Origin: JARYLZ01 sp964388275
Lineage (GTDB): Bacteria; Bacteroidota; Ignavibacteria; SZUA-365
Direction of reading: 5' to 3'
DNA: 64,000 bases
Assembly: GCA_964388275.1 (NCBI GenBank)
Contig: CAYLZD010000001.1
Span: forward strand, 62,001-126,000
In this document: piece after piece, positions 17,322 through 24,793 of the stretch
How positions within the stretch are numbered: position 1 is the first letter of the stretch
Layout of the letters: each line of letters begins with the position of its first letter
Position numbers and translations under genes: made by a program
Notes under the pieces: model-generated
The model's input: the letters and a program-made list of their open reading frames with translations, nothing else
What the model was told of the DNA's origin: nothing
Database searches by the model: none

Positions 17322-17344
17322 TGCGTTCCGGACCACTCGAAACC

Positions 17345-17800
17345 GTGTCTGAAGAACCACGAATACAGATAATTGCAAACAACAGGCGTGCCCGCCATGA
17401 ATACCACGTATTCGAAACGCACGAAACGGGAATCGTGCTCGTCGGAACCGAGGTTAAATCCGTGCGCGCGGGACAAGTCAATTTCCAGGACGCGTATGCA
17501 ACCGTGAAGAACGGCGAGTTATTTTTAATCCATCTGCACATCAGCCCGTTCGAGAAAGGCAATATCTTCAATCACGACCCGCTGCGGAACAGAAAACTCC
17601 TGGCCGGGAAAAGAGAAATCCGCAAATTGGCTCAAAACGTCAACGAAAAGGGTTTTACTTTGATTCCTTTGCAACTGTACTTCAAAGGCCGTTATCTCAA
17701 AGTGGCTCTCGGTGTGTGCAGAGGCAAAAAGGCCCGGGATAAACGCGAAACAGTAAAAGCGAGAGATATCCAGCGGGATCTGCAGAGACAAGGAATCTGA
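17345..17800 (+). CDS. smpB: SsrA-binding protein SmpB
   Basis: This is the partner of tmRNA in rescuing stalled ribosomes. It has 151 residues from the GTG at 17345, the normal length. Hallmarks are IIANNRRARHEYHVFETHETGIVLVGTEVKSVRAG at the start of the OB-fold core (IIANNRRARHEY shown as key part), HLHISPFEKGN, and the basic tail KKARDKRETVKARDIQRDL that mimics the anticodon arm. tyrS follows after 16 bp. No tmRNA gene is visible in the window. Confidence 0.95.
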   Translation: MSEEPRIQIIANNRRARHEYHVFETHETGIVLVGTEVKSVRAGQVNFQDAYATVKNGELFLIHLHISPFEKGNIFNHDPLRNRKLLAGKREIRKLAQNVNEKGFTLIPLQLYFKGRYLKVALGVCRGKKARDKRETVKARDIQRDLQRQGI

Positions 17801-17816
17801 AACACAGGAAGCATAC

Positions 17817-19049
17817 ATGACAGCTGCATTCCCTTCCGTAAACGAGCAGATGGACGTGATACGCAGAGGCGTGTCCGAGATACTTCCCGAGGAAGAACTG
17901 GTCAGGAAACTGGAGCGTTCCATCTCTCTGGGTTCCTCCATGAGAATCAAACTCGGTTGCGATCCAAGCAGACCCGACCTGCATCTCGGTCATTCAGTCG
18001 TCTTGCGCAAGTTGCGCCAGTTTCAGGATCTGGGTCATGAGGCTGTACTGATAATCGGCGATTTCACCGGGATGATAGGCGATCCTTCGGGCCGGAACGC
18101 AACGCGTCCGCCGCTTTCCCTTGAACAGACCCGGGAGAACGGGCGATCATATTTCGAGCAAGCATCTATCATCCTGTCCCCTGACAAGGTGATCACGATG
18201 CACAATTCCGACTGGCTCGGCATTATGCGCTTCGAGGATGTGATATCACTCGCTTCCAAGATAACGGTCGCTCAAATGCTGGAACGGGATGATTTTGAGA
18301 AGCGCTTCAAGTCGCAGCGACCGATCTCTCTTCATGAATTTCTCTATCCGCTGGCGCAGGGAATGGATTCGGTGGCAATACGTTCCGATGTGGAACTCGG
18401 AGGCACAGACCAGAAATTCAATCTCCTGATCGGCAGAGAGCTGCAACGGCAGTACGGCCAGGATCCCCAGGTGATACTGACCATGCCGCTTCTGGAGGGG
18501 ACCGACGGCGTGGAGAAGATGAGCAAGGCTTACGACAATTATGTGGCCTTCACCGACTCGCCGGACGACATATACGGGAAGGTGATGTCCATACCTGACG
18601 AGCAGATATTTCCCTGGTTCCTCCTGCTCACGGACACGCATCAGGATAGGATAAGAGCCTTGCGGGAACACATCGCCGGAGGGGCGAATCCTCGTGACGC
18701 CAAACGCGAGCTCGCTCGCGCACTCGTCGCGATCTATCACAACGCCGAGGCGGCGGAACAAGCCGAGGAACGTTTCGAGAGGATATTCTCATCCAAACTT
18801 CCGCCGGAAGAAATGGATGTGTATTTTTCAGAACCGACCGCCCGGGAATCGATTCTCGACGCTATCGTGAAAGCGGGTCTCGTAGCGTCAAAGAACGAGG
18901 GGCGGAGCATGTTCAAGCAATCTGCGGTCAGTGTCGACGGCGAAAAGGAAACGGATCCGTCCGCATTGCTGCCCGACGCTCCGGAATGCGTCATCAAAGT
19001 CGGAAAGCGTCGGTTTCTTCGGGTCCTGCGGAACAACCCGCGCAACTGA
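17817..19049 (+). CDS. tyrS: Tyrosyl-tRNA synthetase
   Basis: This class Ic enzyme charges tRNA-Tyr. It has 410 residues, with HLGH at 56-59 (the HIGH signature) and KMSK at 234-237, followed by a C-terminal S4-like RNA-binding domain. The KMSK form and the FLYPLAQGMDS segment match the TyrRS subgroup (TyrZ-like) common in Bacteroidota/Chlorobiota and Proteobacteria. AGGAAG precedes the ATG at 17817. It lies 16 bp downstream of smpB and 32 bp upstream of the arginine decarboxylase, so the three are probably one transcript. Confidence 0.95.
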   Translation: MTAAFPSVNEQMDVIRRGVSEILPEEELVRKLERSISLGSSMRIKLGCDPSRPDLHLGHSVVLRKLRQFQDLGHEAVLIIGDFTGMIGDPSGRNATRPPLSLEQTRENGRSYFEQASIILSPDKVITMHNSDWLGIMRFEDVISLASKITVAQMLERDDFEKRFKSQRPISLHEFLYPLAQGMDSVAIRSDVELGGTDQKFNLLIGRELQRQYGQDPQVILTMPLLEGTDGVEKMSKAYDNYVAFTDSPDDIYGKVMSIPDEQIFPWFLLLTDTHQDRIRALREHIAGGANPRDAKRELARALVAIYHNAEAAEQAEERFERIFSSKLPPEEMDVYFSEPTARESILDAIVKAGLVASKNEGRSMFKQSAVSVDGEKETDPSALLPDAPECVIKVGKRRFLRVLRNNPRN

Positions 19050-19081
19050 ATCCATCAACACGCAACACGGAGACAAGGATA

Positions 19082-19624
19082 GTGTTCGTCCCAAAAAAGA
19101 TTTTCTTCACAAAAGGCGTCGGCCGCCACAAGGAATACCTCCAATCGTTCGAGTTGGCTCTGAGGGATGCCGATATCGAGCAGCAGAACATCGTCACGGT
19201 TTCGAGCATATACCCGGCGCAGTGCAAGATTATTCCTTTGAAAGAAGGGATCAAGCTGATTCAACCGGGGGAGATAATCTTTTCCGTAATCGCCCGCAAC
19301 GCCACCAACGAGGCCAACCGTCTCGTCGCCGCATCGATCGGAGCCGCCATACCGGTAGACGGCACCAATTACGGATACTTGTCGGAGCATCACCCGTTCG
19401 GTGAAGCACAGAAAGTAGCCGGAGAATACGCTGAAGATCTCGCTGCAACCATGCTGGCTACCACGCTCGGAATCGATTTCGATCCGGAGACGGCCTGGGA
19501 CGAGCGTCAACAGGTTTACAAGAGCAGCGGGAAAATCTTCAAATCCTTCAACGTCACCCAATCGGCCGAGGGAAAGAAAAACGTCTGGACCACGGTCATC
19601 GCAGCGGCCATACTGCTTCCTTAG
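19082..19624 (+). CDS. pdaD: Pyruvoyl-dependent arginine decarboxylase
   Basis: This enzyme decarboxylates arginine to agmatine for polyamine synthesis. It has 180 residues from the GTG at 19082, preceded by a GGAG. The proenzyme cuts itself between two serines to form a pyruvoyl group; here the site is S41-S42 in TVSSIYPAQ, the same arrangement as in the archaeal family. The frame extends about 32 codons upstream, but that part overlaps tyrS. This type is found in archaea, Chlorobiota, Bacteroidota and chlamydiae. No agmatinase or agmatine deiminase is in the window. The stop overlaps that of the convergent thioesterase. Confidence 0.9.
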   Translation: MFVPKKIFFTKGVGRHKEYLQSFELALRDADIEQQNIVTVSSIYPAQCKIIPLKEGIKLIQPGEIIFSVIARNATNEANRLVAASIGAAIPVDGTNYGYLSEHHPFGEAQKVAGEYAEDLAATMLATTLGIDFDPETAWDERQQVYKSSGKIFKSFNVTQSAEGKKNVWTTVIAAAILLP

Positions 19625-20058
19625 ACTCGATTCTCGAAGGCTCTCACGCGTTCGCGCATTTCCTCCGGCACCGGCGAAGGACGATCGGTGCCGACGTCCA
19701 CGTGCACCAGCACATGCGAAGCTTCCGCTATGCGGCGTCCGGAATCGACAGTCTCGATAATGTGTTCGAAAGTCACCGAGGAGACGCCGATCGCGGATAT
19801 GCGTGTCCTTATCAGCAGTTCTTCATCAAAAACGGCCGCCGAGATATAATCGCAGGAATTCCTCGCTACATAAAACCGCGAGTGGTTCACAAAAGAATCC
19901 GAATCCAGAGGGAAACCCAGAGCCCTCAGATATTCGACCCGAGCTTCCTCGAGGAAGAAGAAATACCAGATGTTGTGGACGACGTTCTGGCGGTCGACAT
20001 GAAAAGTGCGCACCCTGATGGGATGCTCGTGTCGGAAAAGAGCGCTTTCGAAGGACAT
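19621..20058 (-). CDS. Acyl-CoA thioesterase, YbgC/FadM-type 4HBT hotdog fold
   Basis: This enzyme hydrolyses acyl-CoA or related thioesters. It has 145 residues from the ATG at 20058, which lies one base after the threonine aldolase stop. The pattern HPIRVRTFHVDRQNVVHNIWYFFFLEEARVEYL matches the 4HBT active-site helix region (key: V-D-x2-NVVHN-x-W, where the Asp/Asn position replaces the usual D-x-x-G-H-V-N-N), and the fold continues over SRFYVARNSCDYISAAVFDEELLIRT. The substrate is not readable. It is the last gene of the minus-strand run that starts at the C1 peptidase, and its stop overlaps that of pdaD in TTAG. Confidence 0.85.
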   Translation of the reverse strand: MSFESALFRHEHPIRVRTFHVDRQNVVHNIWYFFFLEEARVEYLRALGFPLDSDSFVNHSRFYVARNSCDYISAAVFDEELLIRTRISAIGVSSVTFEHIIETVDSGRRIAEASHVLVHVDVGTDRPSPVPEEMRERVRAFENRV

Positions 20059-20059
20059 G

Positions 20060-21091
20060 TCAGGCAAAGAGAGATTTGAATATTCGGATTGCGGAATCCG
20101 TGTCATCGGAACTCATGTTCAGGTGGAAGACAGCCCGCAGAACTCCGGCTGCTATCACACCGATTAAAACCCCGCATTGCCGGAGCTTCGTTTGCGCATC
20201 CACGGCGCTCCGGTCGTCGTCAAAACGCAACATGACCATATTAGTGTCCGTGACCTCGTCGTGCGCTTCAAAAGATCTCATGCCCGCTAATGCCCGGGCA
20301 AAGCGCTTCGCGTTCTTGTGATCCTCGGCGAGGCGATCGAGATTGTTGCTCAGTGCATAATCGGCGCCCGCGGCAAGAATCCCGGCCTGACGCATTGCGC
20401 CGCCGAGCATTTTCCTGAACTTGTGCGCACGAGTTATAACGTCTCCGCGCCCGAGCAGCATCGACCCGACGGGCGCGCCCAGCCCTTTCGAGAAACACAC
20501 CGACAGAGTGTCGCAACAATCTCCGTACTCGCGCAGCGGCACGGCCGAGGCGACATGCGCGTTCCAAATGCGCGCGCCGTCCAGATGCACCGACAGCCCG
20601 CGCTCCGAAGCAAGTTCGCGGAGGAGCCTCAGACGCTGTATCGGCACGATCAGGCCGCCGGCCCTGTTGTGCGTGTTTTCCACGCAAAGAAGACGCGTGC
20701 GCGGATAGTAGTAATCCGGAGGCCTCACGGCCGCGGCGACGAATTCCGGAGAGGGCGCGCCTCCCTCGCGGCCCACCGTGTGTATCTGCACGCCGCTGAT
20801 GAAGCCGGGCGCGCCGGTCTCGTAACGAAATACATGCGCGTCTTCGTCGCAGATGACCTCGTCGCCAGGATCCGTCTGCGCTTTGATCGCCAGTTGATTT
20901 GACATCGAACCCGATGGAACGAACAGGCCCGCTTCTTTCCCGAAAATCGCGGCGACGCGGTCTTGAAGTGCGTTGACCGAAGGATCCTCGCCGTAGACAT
21001 CGTCACCCACTGGAGCGCTCGCCATGGCTTCGCGCATGCCCTCAGAGGGCATGGTCACCGTATCGCTTCTCAGGTCGAACCGTATGTTCAC
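20060..21091 (-). CDS. ltaE: Low-specificity L-threonine aldolase (PLP fold type I)
   Basis: This enzyme cleaves L-threonine/allo-threonine to glycine and acetaldehyde. It has 343 residues from the GTG at 21091, which overlaps the lnt stop as GTGA and has a strong AGGAGGA site seven bases upstream. The start FDLRSDTVTMPSEGMREAM is a family hallmark. The PLP lysine is K202 in CFSKGLGAPVGS, with D171 in VHLDGARIWNA binding the pyridine nitrogen. The longer frame (to 21151) runs into lnt and is rejected. It is embedded between lnt and a thioesterase with no obvious pathway link. Confidence 0.92.
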   Translation of the reverse strand: MNIRFDLRSDTVTMPSEGMREAMASAPVGDDVYGEDPSVNALQDRVAAIFGKEAGLFVPSGSMSNQLAIKAQTDPGDEVICDEDAHVFRYETGAPGFISGVQIHTVGREGGAPSPEFVAAAVRPPDYYYPRTRLLCVENTHNRAGGLIVPIQRLRLLRELASERGLSVHLDGARIWNAHVASAVPLREYGDCCDTLSVCFSKGLGAPVGSMLLGRGDVITRAHKFRKMLGGAMRQAGILAAGADYALSNNLDRLAEDHKNAKRFARALAGMRSFEAHDEVTDTNMVMLRFDDDRSAVDAQTKLRQCGVLIGVIAAGVLRAVFHLNMSSDDTDSAIRIFKSLFA

Positions 21092-22719
21092 TTCTTCCTC
21101 CTCCTGTGAAAAGGAGCGTACACAAGAATGGCAACGGCTGCCAGCGAGCAAGCCAGAGCGAATACGTCACCGTGGCGCGTGTAAAAGGTTTGGTCACGGC
21201 GGAGCGTCACGTCAGCGGCTATCGCCGTCCTGGTCTCGAAAACAGTCTCTTCCGAAACTCGCCCGTAAGGATCGATGAAGCAACTGACGCCGTTGTTCGC
21301 GCAGCGGGCGACGGCGCGTCGGTTTTCGATTGCACGGAGTACCGCATACTGCTTGAGCTGATAGGGTCCGGACGAATTCCCGAACCAGCCGTCGTTTGTA
21401 ATGACGCAGAAAAAGTCCGCCCCCCTCCTCGCGAAGCCGGCCACGAAGGATGGATAGAGCGTCTCGTAACATATCATCGCCCAGGTGTCGATCCTGGGAT
21501 GGTCGACTAAGCGGAAAACCGTAGTATCACGGCCGAGGCCCCAATTGCTTATTCCGACCCCCCATGTCAAGGCATCCTGCAGGAACGGAAGCGCGTCGAG
21601 ATACGGTATCCGTTCGCTCATGGGCGTCAGGCGCGACTTGTGGTATATCTGCGGATCGCCGCCGGGTCGCCGAAGCATCGCCGAGTTGAAGGATTGGTAC
21701 CAGACGTCTTCATCCGGAAGTTTCCTGGCTGAAACGGGCGCGCTGTTCTCATACCATTTCAAATCCGGGAAACCCGTAATCAGAGGAATTCCGACGCTGT
21801 CGATTTTGCGCCTCAACCATTGCCATTCACCGCTGTGCGATGGTTGCAGAAGATAGAACGGAACGGCCGTTTCCGGCCACAGGACCAGCGCAGGGGGCTT
21901 TTCCATTGCCAGCGAATCGTACAGCGAAGCGAGATTCGCGAGCTTCGACATGGGAGATTCGCCGGCGCCCCACTTCTCGTACGGATCCATGTTTGGTTGC
22001 GCGATTCCGATACGCAGTTTTTCTCCTGAGTCCGGCGCATTCAACTCCAGCCGTCCGTCCACCTCGGGAATGACGAGCAGAACAATAGCCGCAGCAAGAG
22101 GCGCAGCCATGAGCCTTCGAGTCTTGCCGAATATCAGGCGCCGGGCAAGAACAAATAGAGCCGCGTTCACCGCGACGATCCAGAACGAGATGCCGAACAC
22201 TCCCGTGTAACGTATGAACTGAATCTTCCAGATCTCGTGCGTCTGCGAATTTCCGAGCAGCAACCAGGGGAAAGATAGCTCGGGCAGGTGGGCGAGATAT
22301 TCGTAAGCTGTCCATACGAAAGGCAGCATCCAAAGCGCCGCCCGGCGTCCCAGCCGCCTGCGGAGCAGATGGTACGCCAGCGCCGGCAACGAAAACCACA
22401 ACGGGTGAACCAGGTTGACGGCGATTCCGGCCGCCTTCAGCCATGGATCGTCTCCCCACCATCCTCCGACCCACCAGATCGTGGCAATGTTGAAAACCAG
22501 AAAAGCCAGATAGGAATACCGGAAAACGCTACCGGCCCTCTTCAGCTCGTCGAATAGAAACAGTAAAGGTATGAAAGCGACGAAGGCCGTGACACCTGTG
22601 CCGACCGGCGGAAAAGACGCGCCGAGAAGTATGCCACTCAGCAACGCGAGAAATATTTTCCTTGGGCAGCCGCTCGCCGGAGCGTCTGTGGGGGGCGGCA
22701 GTTTCGGGGTTCGGCGCAT
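21088..22719 (-). CDS. lnt: Apolipoprotein N-acyltransferase
   Basis: This inner-membrane enzyme adds the third acyl chain to the N-terminal Cys of lipoproteins, the last maturation step. It has 543 residues: six or more N-terminal membrane helices (to about 220), then a nitrilase-fold periplasmic domain with the catalytic triad E283 (LWPETAVPF), K361 (HKSRLTPMSER) and C417 (MICYETLYP), and a last membrane helix followed by HRRRKK. All three residues are intact. Lipoproteins with clear lipoboxes are encoded nearby (30309-31082, 43964-44992, 56863-57528). Confidence 0.94.
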   Translation of the reverse strand: MRRTPKLPPPTDAPASGCPRKIFLALLSGILLGASFPPVGTGVTAFVAFIPLLFLFDELKRAGSVFRYSYLAFLVFNIATIWWVGGWWGDDPWLKAAGIAVNLVHPLWFSLPALAYHLLRRRLGRRAALWMLPFVWTAYEYLAHLPELSFPWLLLGNSQTHEIWKIQFIRYTGVFGISFWIVAVNAALFVLARRLIFGKTRRLMAAPLAAAIVLLVIPEVDGRLELNAPDSGEKLRIGIAQPNMDPYEKWGAGESPMSKLANLASLYDSLAMEKPPALVLWPETAVPFYLLQPSHSGEWQWLRRKIDSVGIPLITGFPDLKWYENSAPVSARKLPDEDVWYQSFNSAMLRRPGGDPQIYHKSRLTPMSERIPYLDALPFLQDALTWGVGISNWGLGRDTTVFRLVDHPRIDTWAMICYETLYPSFVAGFARRGADFFCVITNDGWFGNSSGPYQLKQYAVLRAIENRRAVARCANNGVSCFIDPYGRVSEETVFETRTAIAADVTLRRDQTFYTRHGDVFALACSLAAVAILVYAPFHRRRKK

Positions 22720-22750
22720 CTTGGTCGTTCAGAAGACTGCGTGATGGTGA

Positions 22751-23395
22751 TCAGGATTGCGCCCCGCGATCCAGCCGCCGAGCCGTTCCTGTCCGCCGTA
22801 TTGCCCATTTCTCGATATTGCAGCGATATCCGGTGCAAGCTTTTTTTAAAGGACCGAAAACGGCGGCGAGGCTCCACATGACGGCTTTAGCCGTGAATAT
22901 CCCGATAAGAGCGCCGCCCAAGATATCCGACGGATAGTGCACGCCCACGTATACGCGGGAATACGCTACCAGGAGAGCGTAGCCGTAGAGCCACCGAGCG
23001 GAGCGCGGATAGAAAGCGGAAGCCACCGCCGCGGCGGCGAAATTATTGACGGCGTGCGAGGACGGAAACGACCAGCCGCCTCCGCAGCCAACGAGCAACC
23101 TCACGTCGGTGAGTACATGGCAGGGCCTGGGCCGTTCGAATAAGTGTTTGAGGAAGCTGCTGCTGAGTTGGTCCGAGGCAACAATGACTACAACCAGCAC
23201 TATCACCATGAAGAGACCGCGTGAGCGCCCGAATATCATCAGCGCGGACAGCAGCACGGCGTAAGGAATGTAGAAGTTCCGTATTTCCGTGATAAAGGGG
23301 AAGAACCAATCTCCCGCCTGACAGGTAAACACGGCATTGCAGAACCGAAACAGGTCCAGATCCACGGTTGCCAGATTCCGGATCAGCTCGCTCAT
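22751..23395 (-). CDS. PAP2-family membrane phosphatase
   Basis: This integral-membrane lipid or polyprenyl phosphatase acts at the periplasmic face. It has 214 residues with 4-6 membrane helices. All three PAP2 motifs are visible: K83-x6-RP (KHLFERPRP), PSSH at 111-114, and SR-x5-H-x3-D (S146 to D157, SRVYVGVHYPSD). Substrates could be undecaprenyl-diphosphate, phosphatidate or lipid A phosphate, and cannot be told apart here. It overlaps the upstream DedA gene by four bases and precedes lnt by 31 bp, a membrane-lipid context. Confidence 0.92.
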   Translation of the reverse strand: MSELIRNLATVDLDLFRFCNAVFTCQAGDWFFPFITEIRNFYIPYAVLLSALMIFGRSRGLFMVIVLVVVIVASDQLSSSFLKHLFERPRPCHVLTDVRLLVGCGGGWSFPSSHAVNNFAAAAVASAFYPRSARWLYGYALLVAYSRVYVGVHYPSDILGGALIGIFTAKAVMWSLAAVFGPLKKACTGYRCNIEKWAIRRTGTARRLDRGAQS

Positions 23396-24015
23396 TTATC
23401 CGCTCGCGCGGCGCTGCGCCGCCTGTTCTTCAACCAGGCCGCAATACCCCATACGACCAGAGCTGATGCGATCAAGATGCTGACCGCGAGACTGTAGGCG
23501 GCGAGCCAATCACCTATCTGACGCCAATTGGATCCGAGGTAAATGCCGGCCAGCACCAGAATGGTATTCCAGACCGCCGAACTCACGAACGAGAGAAGCA
23601 GCGTGGGAGTCATGCGAAGATCGGACATGCCGGCGCCGAAAGCTACGACTGCGCGGGTTCCCGCCAGAAAGCGGTTAAGGACTATCACCCAATACCCATA
23701 TCGGCGGAACCAGTTTTCCACCCTGTGCACGAGTTCCAGCGAAATGAATTTTATTCGGCCGGTTTCGAGTACACGGTCGCCCACCGACCGCCCGATCAGA
23801 TACATCACGAAAAAACCGGCCGCGCTGCCACACGAGGCCAGCGACACCGTCAGGAATGCATTTCCGCTGCCGATGGCGACGAGCGATCCTCCGAAGACCA
23901 CGATCACATCGCTGGGAAGCGGCGGGAACAGATTCTCCACGAAAGCAATGAAAAACACCGCGATGTACACATATCGCAGATCGAGTGTCGAAATTGCGGT
24001 TATGAGTTCTTCCAT
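23392..24015 (-). CDS. DedA/VTT-family membrane protein
   Basis: This polytopic inner-membrane protein of 207 residues belongs to a family now linked to undecaprenyl-phosphate or phospholipid flipping. The central signature is present: FPPLPSDVIVVFGG near the first re-entrant loop, GYWVIVLNRFLAGTRAVVAFGAGM with the conserved R-F-x-A-G-x-R, and a late WNTILVLAGIYLG segment. Its coupling by ATGA to a PAP2 phosphatase is suggestive, since the phosphatase would make the lipid phosphate that a DedA protein could translocate. That link is inference. Confidence 0.9.
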   Translation of the reverse strand: MEELITAISTLDLRYVYIAVFFIAFVENLFPPLPSDVIVVFGGSLVAIGSGNAFLTVSLASCGSAAGFFVMYLIGRSVGDRVLETGRIKFISLELVHRVENWFRRYGYWVIVLNRFLAGTRAVVAFGAGMSDLRMTPTLLLSFVSSAVWNTILVLAGIYLGSNWRQIGDWLAAYSLAVSILIASALVVWGIAAWLKNRRRSAARADK

Positions 24016-24504
24016 TTATATCCCGCGCAGAAGGGCAGTCGCGTGAGCGGCGATGCCTGATCCCGCGCCGACGAAACCCAATCCTTCGGACGTGGTCGCC
24101 TTCACCGATATGTCGCCCGGTCCGAGGGACAGAATCCCGGATATGCGACAACGCATTTCCTCAATATGACCCGATATCCATGGTTTCTCCAGAATCACAG
24201 TGGAATCGATGTTGCATATCTCCCATCCGCCGCTTTTCAGCAGACCGGCGGTGCGTTCCAGCAATTTGAGACTGGAAACGCCTCGAAACGCCGGATCGGA
24301 GTTGGGGAAGTGGCGCCCTATGTCTCCGAGCGCGGCGGCGCCGAGCAGGGCGTCGCAGATGGCATGCAGAAGGACGTCGCCGTCGGAATGCGCCACGCAG
24401 CCGAATTCGCGGGTCACCTCGACTCCGCCCAGCATCAGCGGCAATCCCGGCGCCAGCCGATGCACGTCGTAACCGTAACCGATCCTGTATCGCCGTTCCG
24501 TCAT
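24016..24504 (-). CDS. ispF: 2-C-methyl-D-erythritol 2,4-cyclodiphosphate synthase
   Basis: This is the fifth step of the MEP isoprenoid pathway. It has 162 residues from the ATG at 24504. Metal ligands of the family are seen in GYDVHRL (D13, H15) and AHSDGDVLLHAICDALLGA, followed by DIGRHFPNSD and the C-terminal KATTSEGLGFVGAGSGI. The frame's extra 15 N-terminal residues lie in acyP. The ATG shares one base with the acyP stop (TGATG). The MEP kinase ispE is also in this window at 42958-43821, so the pathway is MEP rather than mevalonate. Confidence 0.95.
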   Translation of the reverse strand: MTERRYRIGYGYDVHRLAPGLPLMLGGVEVTREFGCVAHSDGDVLLHAICDALLGAAALGDIGRHFPNSDPAFRGVSSLKLLERTAGLLKSGGWEICNIDSTVILEKPWISGHIEEMRCRISGILSLGPGDISVKATTSEGLGFVGAGSGIAAHATALLRGI

Positions 24505-24773
24505 CAAAGCACCTGGAAACCTTCCATGTTGCCGACGGCTGGTATCCACTCGACGCGCACATCCCGGACCATCGCCGAACGGGGGCCGACTCGCAAATCC
24601 TCCAGCAGCGCGGCCAATTCATGACGTTCTCCCTCCGCGACGACCTCCACGTCTCCGTTGCAGAGATTTTTGACGTAGCCATTCAGGCCGCCGGCCGCAG
24701 CGCTGCGCAGGACGAAATACCGGAAGCCGACACCCTGCACAAGACCCGATACTACAGCATGAAAACGTTCCAT
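24504..24773 (-). CDS. acyP: Acylphosphatase
   Basis: This small enzyme hydrolyses acyl phosphates such as carbamoyl phosphate or 1,3-bisphosphoglycerate. It has 89 residues from the ATG at 24773; the longer frame is rejected because it would run back over the C1 peptidase stop. The catalytic residues are R18 in VQGVGFRYF and N36 in GYVKNLCNGDVEV, and both are conserved. It sits between the C1 peptidase (20 bp) and ispF (1-base overlap). Confidence 0.93.
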   Translation of the reverse strand: MERFHAVVSGLVQGVGFRYFVLRSAAAGGLNGYVKNLCNGDVEVVAEGERHELAALLEDLRVGPRSAMVRDVRVEWIPAVGNMEGFQVL

Positions 24774-24793
24774 GGATGCCGCGCCCGGCGCCG

